From: Flavobacteriaceae bacterium UBA2540
GTDB taxonomy: Bacteria; Bacteroidota; Bacteroidia; Flavobacteriales; Flavobacteriaceae
Length of the DNA: 11,792 bases
Assembly: GCA_002340765.1 (NCBI GenBank)
Contig: DDMS01000008.1
Location: 1 to 11,792, forward strand
Direction of reading: 5' to 3'
The first letter of the stretch is position 1, and every line of letters starts with the position of its first letter. The notes under the pieces were generated by a model, which saw only the letters and a program-made list of their open reading frames with translations, did no database searches and was not told the DNA's origin. The translations under genes were made by a program, and so were the position numbers. Shown piece after piece: positions 7,837 to 11,792 of the stretch.

Positions 7837-9012
7837 TTAGATTTTTTCAATAACAATGGCACTTGCCCCTCCACCACCATTGCAAATGGCAGCAGCTCCA
7901 ATTTTAGCATTATTTTGTGCTAAAATAGATGTTAATGCAATAACGATTCTTGCTCCAGAAACCCCTAGAGGATGTCCTAACGAAACAGCACCACCATTTA
8001 CATTTACCTTTTCTTTTGACAATCCTAAGATTTTCATGTTAGCCAAGCCAACAACCGAAAAAGCTTCATTCAACTCAAAATAATCAACATCTTCAATAGT
8101 TATAGTTGCTTTCGCTAATGCTTTTGGTAATGCTTTTGCTGGTGCAGTTGTAAACCATTTGGGTTCGTGAGCCGCATCAGCATAACTCAAAATTTTTGCT
8201 AGAGGTTTGATATTTAATGCTTTTGCTTTTTCTGCCGACATTAAAATCAATGCAGCACCACCATCATTTATAGTAGAAGCATTTGCAGCAGTTACAGTAC
8301 CATCTTTAGTAAATGCAGGTCTTAAAGAAGGAATTTTATCTAAAAATACATTTTTATATTCTTCGTCTTCCGAAAAAAGTATTGGATCTCCTTTTCTTTG
8401 AGGGATTTCAACAGGAACAATTTCGTTCGCAAATTTCCCTTCTTTCCAAGCATTTGCAGAACGTGTGTAAGATTCTATGGCAAAAGTATCTTGGTCTTCT
8501 CTTGTGAATTCATAGGTTGAGGCACATTCATCAGCACAAACTCCCATGGCCACTTTTTCATATGCATCTACTAAACCGTCCTTTTGCATGCCATCTTCCA
8601 TGGAAATTGGTCCAAATTTTGAGCCCATTCTTGCATGATGATAATGTGGAATTAAACTCATGTTTTCCATTCCTCCAGCCACAACAATATCAGCATCACC
8701 TAATGCAATTGTTTGAGCAGCTAGCATAATTGCTTTCATTCCAGAAGAACAAACTTTATTGACAGTTGTGCATGGAACGGTATCTGGAATTCCAGCATGA
8801 ATTGCAGCCTGTCTTGCAGGAGCTTGCCCTAAACCAGCAGAAACTACATTTCCCATATACACTTCATCAATCAAATTTGGATTTAAATTTATTTTTTGTA
8901 ATGCTCCTTTTATGGCAGTAGCTCCCAATATTGGTGCAGGAATCGTAGACAAACTTCCCATAAAACTTCCAATTGGAGTTCTTGCCACAGATACAATTAC
9001 TACATCTTTCAT
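7837..9012 (-). CDS. acetyl-CoA C-acetyltransferase (thiolase)
   Basis: Thiolase of 391 aa, the usual length for biosynthetic acetoacetyl-CoA thiolases, which interconvert two acetyl-CoA with acetoacetyl-CoA and CoA. The nucleophile is Cys88 in NKVCSSGMKA. The other active-site parts are present: NEAF (315-318), His347 in GHPLG and Cys377 in CNGGGG. Several stretches (RTPIGSF, GMENMS, TVTAANAS, VNVNGGAVSLGHP) resemble mitochondrial ACAT1 (T2) more than the Zoogloea-type enzyme, and Phe287 sits where T2 has the Phe of its Phe-Pro pair. Likely roles are branched-chain amino acid or fatty acid breakdown, or acetoacetyl-CoA formation; no neighbour decides between them. It would be named atoB- or thlA-like. 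It starts at ATG 9012, diverges from the 7TM-HD gene, and is followed 23 nt later by the NlpC/P60 gene. Confidence 0.94.
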   Translation of the reverse strand: MKDVVIVSVARTPIGSFMGSLSTIPAPILGATAIKGALQKINLNPNLIDEVYMGNVVSAGLGQAPARQAAIHAGIPDTVPCTTVNKVCSSGMKAIMLAAQTIALGDADIVVAGGMENMSLIPHYHHARMGSKFGPISMEDGMQKDGLVDAYEKVAMGVCADECASTYEFTREDQDTFAIESYTRSANAWKEGKFANEIVPVEIPQRKGDPILFSEDEEYKNVFLDKIPSLRPAFTKDGTVTAANASTINDGGAALILMSAEKAKALNIKPLAKILSYADAAHEPKWFTTAPAKALPKALAKATITIEDVDYFELNEAFSVVGLANMKILGLSKEKVNVNGGAVSLGHPLGVSGARIVIALTSILAQNNAKIGAAAICNGGGGASAIVIEKI

Positions 9013-9100
9013 ACTTTCTGTTTTTGTTGTTTTTATTCGATAATTGTTAGGGCTAAATTAACCAATTTTAGTCAAAATGAAATCTTTATGGATGTGTAAT

Positions 9101-9131
9101 TTTTAAGCTTCATAATTTTACTGTAAGTTTG
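9101..9131 (+). promoter_or_regulatory. candidate promoter of the 7TM-HD gene
   Basis: TAAGTTTG (9124-9131) matches the Bacteroidetes -7 consensus TAnnTTTG exactly. Nineteen bases upstream lies TTTT (9101-9104), one base off the TTTG -33 box. The start site would be about 12-15 nt before the ATG at 9151, giving a very short leader. Confidence 0.5.
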
Positions 9132-9150
9132 TTGTTATTAGTTAACATTT

Positions 9151-11214
9151 ATGAGCGAATTTGTAAATAAACTTTATAGAAATAATTCGATTATTTATAA
9201 GATAATCCTATTCATACTAACTACGATTGCAATCGTTTATTTATTTCCAAAAGGAGGTCAATTTAAATATGATTTCAGCAATGGACAACTTTGGAAATAT
9301 GATAATTTATATGCTCCTTTTGATTTTGCTATTCAAAAAACAGCAAACGAAATTGCAAGCGAAAAAAAAGAAATTATTTTAAATTCGAAGCAATATTTTG
9401 AATATAACAATGCGATTGTTTTTGATGTAAAACAGGCTTTTAATTCTAAAATTTCTTCAATAATTACCAATGATTCTATAAATACTGAAGATGTTAGAAC
9501 ATTAAAAATAATAGGGGATAAAGTATTTTCAAAGATCTATGAAATTGGATATTTAGAAATTGTTATTGAAGAAATAACTTTAAAAAACGACGAAATTATT
9601 GCTTTAATGAATGAAAATGAAGTTAGAGATGTTTTGTTCAAAAACTTATTGAAAGCAGAGGATATTTTAGCCATCTTTAGTGATAATCTGAATCAAAAAC
9701 CATATGATTTCAAACAAGAAAAATTATTAAATATTCTTGTAAATGTTGTGAAACCAAATGTGATTTATGACAAAGAGTTCACAAATAAAATTATTGAAAA
9801 TGATATAAAACAGATTTCTTTAACACAAGGAAAAGTAGCTTCTGGAGAGCTAATTATTCAAAAAGGAGGAATTGTCGAAGGAAAAAAATTGGCCATTTTA
9901 AATTCTTTAAAAACTGAATCTGAATCTAAAATTTGGACAGAATCAAACTACAATTGGATTGTGTTAGGATACACAATTCTTGTTTCATTAGCATTATTGA
10001 TGTTGCTATTATTTCTTCACAAATACAGGCTTGATATTTTCAATAATAATAATAAAGTAACCTTTATATTTTTTAATATTTTTGCGATTATTCTTGTTCA
10101 AACATTAGTTATTAAGTACAATGCTGATTATTTATATATTGTCCCATTAAGTATTTTACCAATTATTATTAAAGCTTTTTTTGATGCGCGTTTAGGATTA
10201 TTTACACACGTTTTAACAGTGTTGCTTTTGGGGTATATTGTTCCAAATAGTTTTGAGTTTATTTATCTTCATATCATAGCAGGAATTGTCACAATTTTAA
10301 CGGTTTCAGAACTTTATAAAAGAGCAAATTTATTCATTTCTGTTGCTCAAATCACTTTTATTTACATGCTCACATACTTTGCTTTTTCTGTTATTAAGGA
10401 GGGAAATGCATCGCAATTAAATTTGGATTATTTTATTCTTTTTGCCGCAAACGGGTTATTGTCTTTTCTTTCAATAATATTGATTTATTTGTATGAAAAA
10501 GTTTTTGGATTGGTTTCTGATGTTACTTTACTTGAACTTTCCAATACAAATACAAAGTTGTTGAGAGAGTTAAATGAAAAAGCCCCAGGAACTTTTCAGC
10601 ATTCAATGCAAGTTGCAAATTTGGCAGAAGCAGCATCAAACGAAATTGGTGCAAATTCAATGTTGGTTAGAACAGGAGCTTTGTATCATGATATAGGGAA
10701 AATGTATAATCCATTATATTTTATTGAAAATCAAACCACAGGGGTAAACCCCCACAATGATTTATCACCAAAAGATAGTTCTAAGATTGTTATTGATCAT
10801 GTGATAAAAGGAGTAGAGTTGGCTAAAAAACACAACCTTCCTGATAGGGTAATAGATTTTATCAGAACACATCACGGGACAACTTCTACATTTTATTTTT
10901 ACAAAAAAGAACAAGATTTTAATCCTGATACAAAGATTGATATTAAGCATTATCAATATACAGGTCCTATTCCATTTTCAAAAGAAACAGCAATTTTAAT
11001 GATGTGTGACTCGTCTGAAGCAGCTTCAAAAAGTTTGCAAAATCCTACAGCACAATCAATCAATAATTTAATTGATAAAATTATCGATAAGCAAATGACA
11101 GACAATCAGTATTTAAATTCAGATATTACTTTCAGAGAAATTAAAATTATCAAAAAGGTAATCAAGAAAAAACTGATGAATATTTATCATTTAAGAGTTG
11201 AATATCCAGAATAA
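9151..11214 (+). CDS. 7TM-HD phosphodiesterase, PgpH/YqfF type
   Basis: Membrane protein of 687 aa with the 7TMR-HDED / 7TM / HD layout. One membrane helix near the N-terminus (about 14-32) leads to an extracytoplasmic sensor domain (about 33-267). Seven hydrophobic helices follow (about 269-289, 300-322, 327-343, 350-366, 370-388, 393-415, 427-449), then a cytoplasmic HD domain (about 470-687). All expected metal ligands are present: His484 (FQHSMQ), His513-Asp514 (YHDIGK), His550 (DHVIKG), His574-His575 (RTHHGT) and Asp620 (MMCDSSEAAS). In Listeria PgpH this ligand set hydrolyses cyclic di-AMP, so the same activity is inferred here, with the outer domain sensing an unknown signal. It starts at ATG 9151 and is divergent from the thiolase gene. 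No hairpin terminator is visible before the tRNA promoter 28 bp downstream. Confidence 0.9.
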   Translation: MSEFVNKLYRNNSIIYKIILFILTTIAIVYLFPKGGQFKYDFSNGQLWKYDNLYAPFDFAIQKTANEIASEKKEIILNSKQYFEYNNAIVFDVKQAFNSKISSIITNDSINTEDVRTLKIIGDKVFSKIYEIGYLEIVIEEITLKNDEIIALMNENEVRDVLFKNLLKAEDILAIFSDNLNQKPYDFKQEKLLNILVNVVKPNVIYDKEFTNKIIENDIKQISLTQGKVASGELIIQKGGIVEGKKLAILNSLKTESESKIWTESNYNWIVLGYTILVSLALLMLLLFLHKYRLDIFNNNNKVTFIFFNIFAIILVQTLVIKYNADYLYIVPLSILPIIIKAFFDARLGLFTHVLTVLLLGYIVPNSFEFIYLHIIAGIVTILTVSELYKRANLFISVAQITFIYMLTYFAFSVIKEGNASQLNLDYFILFAANGLLSFLSIILIYLYEKVFGLVSDVTLLELSNTNTKLLRELNEKAPGTFQHSMQVANLAEAASNEIGANSMLVRTGALYHDIGKMYNPLYFIENQTTGVNPHNDLSPKDSSKIVIDHVIKGVELAKKHNLPDRVIDFIRTHHGTTSTFYFYKKEQDFNPDTKIDIKHYQYTGPIPFSKETAILMMCDSSEAASKSLQNPTAQSINNLIDKIIDKQMTDNQYLNSDITFREIKIIKKVIKKKLMNIYHLRVEYPE

Positions 11215-11241
11215 AAAAAGTAGTATAAAATAGTAAATAAT

Positions 11242-11273
11242 TTTGCTAGATTGCTTTTGGAATAGTACATTTG
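11242..11273 (+). promoter_or_regulatory. promoter of the tRNA cluster
   Basis: TTTG (11242-11245), a 20-base spacer and TACATTTG (11266-11273) match the Bacteroidetes consensus at every defined position. The expected start is near 11280, about 38 nt before the mature 5' end of tRNA-Ser. No equally good promoter lies between the three tRNAs, so one precursor transcript is likely. Confidence 0.75.
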
Positions 11274-11317
11274 CACTCGCAATTTTTATTTTCCAAATTT
11301 TATATTTTGAAAACAAA

Positions 11318-11399
11318 GGAGAGGTGGCAGAGTGGTAATGCAGCAGATTGCTAATCTGTCGGCCTTTGGGTCGCCAGGGTTCGAGTCCCTGTCTCTCCG
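11318..11399 (+). tRNA. tRNA-Ser(GCU)
   Basis: Class II tRNA. The acceptor stem GGAGAGG pairs with TCTCTCC (one G-T pair), with discriminator G at 11399. The anticodon loop TTGCTAA carries GCT at 11350-11352, reading AGC and AGU. A long variable arm (CGGCCTTTGGGTCGC) precedes the T arm CAGGG-TTCGAGT-CCCTG, as expected for serine. The 3' CCA is not encoded. Confidence 0.96.
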
Positions 11400-11411
11400 C
11401 AAAATTGCCCT

Positions 11412-11486
11412 CGGGGTGTAGCGTAGCCCGGTTATCGCGCCTGCTTTGGGAGCAGGAGGTCGCAGGTTCGAATCCTGCCACCCCGA
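11412..11486 (+). tRNA. tRNA-Pro(UGG)
   Basis: The acceptor stem CGGGGTG pairs fully with CACCCCG and includes the C1-G72 pair typical of bacterial proline tRNAs; the discriminator is A. The anticodon stem CCTGC/GCAGG encloses TTTGGGA with TGG at 11447-11449. The T arm is GCAGG-TTCGAAT-CCTGC. It lies 12 nt after tRNA-Ser, and CCA is not encoded. Confidence 0.96.
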
Positions 11487-11549
11487 CATCATAATAGTAG
11501 TCAGTTTTAAAGTTTTTAAAATTTTTATTTTTGACGTTTAAATTTCAAT

Positions 11550-11623
11550 GGTCGCGTAGCTCAGTTGGATAGAGCAACTCACTTCTAATGAGTAGGTCAC
11601 AGGTTCGAATCCTGTCGCGATCA
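11550..11623 (+). tRNA. tRNA-Arg(UCU)
   Basis: The acceptor stem GGTCGCG pairs with CGCGATC (one G-T pair), with discriminator A. The D arm is GCTC...GAGC. The anticodon stem ACTCA/TGAGT encloses CTTCTAA with TCT at 11584-11586, reading AGA, a codon used often in these AT-rich genes. The T arm is ACAGG-TTCGAAT-CCTGT. It is 63 nt after tRNA-Pro, and CCA is not encoded. Confidence 0.96.
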
Positions 11624-11627
11624 CTCT

Positions 11628-11668
11628 AACGGAGAATTGATTCATTTGAATTGATTTTCCGTTTTTTG
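11628..11668 (+). terminator. intrinsic terminator of the tRNA cluster
   Basis: The two arms (11628-11643 and 11648-11663) form a stem of about 16 bp with three G-T pairs, closed by an ATTT loop; the base of the stem is AACGGA/TCCGTT. A T run follows (to 11667). It begins 5 nt after the last tRNA. Confidence 0.75.
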
Positions 11669-11792
11669 TTTTTACGATTTCCTCTTGTATCATTGGGATG
11701 ACAGCAAACAGTGAATTTGTTTTTAAGGTTCGAACTACTTCATTTTGCTTGTCATAACCTATTCCGGAAGGATGTATGTCTTCAAACTAAAG
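11669..11792. other. right-edge region without a confident gene
   Basis: No start codon opens a frame of useful length here. On the minus strand one frame is free of stops from 11786 down to 11541, but it runs through the terminator and tRNA-Arg and is preceded by a TAG at 11787-11789. Its first ~50 codons have a protein-like composition that I cannot assign to a family; it could be the decayed 3' end of a gene lying right of the window. Confidence 0.35.

Noticed and set aside
7856..8729. Several open frames on the plus strand inside the thiolase gene
   Set aside because: They overlap a complete thiolase with all catalytic motifs on the other strand and have the odd composition of shadow frames.
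11191..11492. Minus-strand reading frames across tRNA-Ser and tRNA-Pro with phrases such as GFEPATSCSQS and RDSNPGDPKA
   Set aside because: These are reverse-strand translations of tRNA sequence, a well-known source of false protein annotations; the tRNA folds explain the sequence fully.
11601..11734. AGGTTCGAA occurs in the T arm of tRNA-Arg (11601-11609) and again at 11726-11734, suggesting an attachment-site duplication
   Set aside because: Only nine bases are shared, with no extension into the acceptor stem and no integrase in view; the same word is common to T arms and can recur by chance.
1..11792. Search for CRISPR arrays, insertion sequences, toxin-antitoxin pairs or a defence or biosynthetic cluster
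   Set aside because: No spaced direct repeats, terminal inverted repeats, transposase or integrase motifs or small paired genes were seen; the gene content is housekeeping.

Overview
The window looks like an ordinary chromosomal housekeeping segment from a member of the Bacteroidetes, most likely a marine-type Flavobacteriaceae. The evidence is strong AT-richness, no Shine-Dalgarno sites before the genes, and promoters of the Bacteroidetes form (TTTG, 19-20 bp, TAnnTTTG). The proteins also read as flavobacterial: a ClpC-type unfoldase, GyrA with Thr at the quinolone-contact position, and an exported TPR protein directly behind gyrA.

Layout, left to right. Bases 1-340 hold no gene, only weak hairpins. 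clpC (341-2917, minus) is divergent from gyrA (3181-5715, plus). Their shared 263-bp gap carries a candidate gyrA promoter. On the clpC side it carries a sigma-54-like -24/-12 element with a 13-base palindrome just upstream. A TPR protein with a signal peptide (5738-6982) follows gyrA after 22 bp, probably in the same transcript. A long symmetric hairpin (7001-7035) ends that unit and also the converging one. The converging unit, on the minus strand, is an acetyl-CoA acetyltransferase (7837-9012) followed 23 nt later by an NlpC/P60 peptidase (7034-7813 or slightly shorter) that lacks an ATG start. Divergent from the thiolase is a 7TM-HD phosphodiesterase of the PgpH/YqfF type (9151-11214, plus). 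The right end is a tRNA cluster, Ser(GCU)-Pro(UGG)-Arg(UCU), with a consensus promoter in front and a hairpin terminator behind. The last ~130 bp hold no confident gene.

Functionally these are core processes: protein quality control (ClpC), DNA supercoiling (GyrA), peptidoglycan peptide cleavage (NlpC/P60), acetoacetyl-CoA metabolism (thiolase), probable cyclic di-AMP turnover (PgpH-like) and decoding (tRNAs). I see no mobile element, CRISPR array, defence system or biosynthetic cluster, and nothing that amounts to a new biological system. The points most worth a second look are the clpC promoter region, the non-ATG start of the peptidase, the shared terminator that includes a stop codon, and an unexplained open frame at the right edge.
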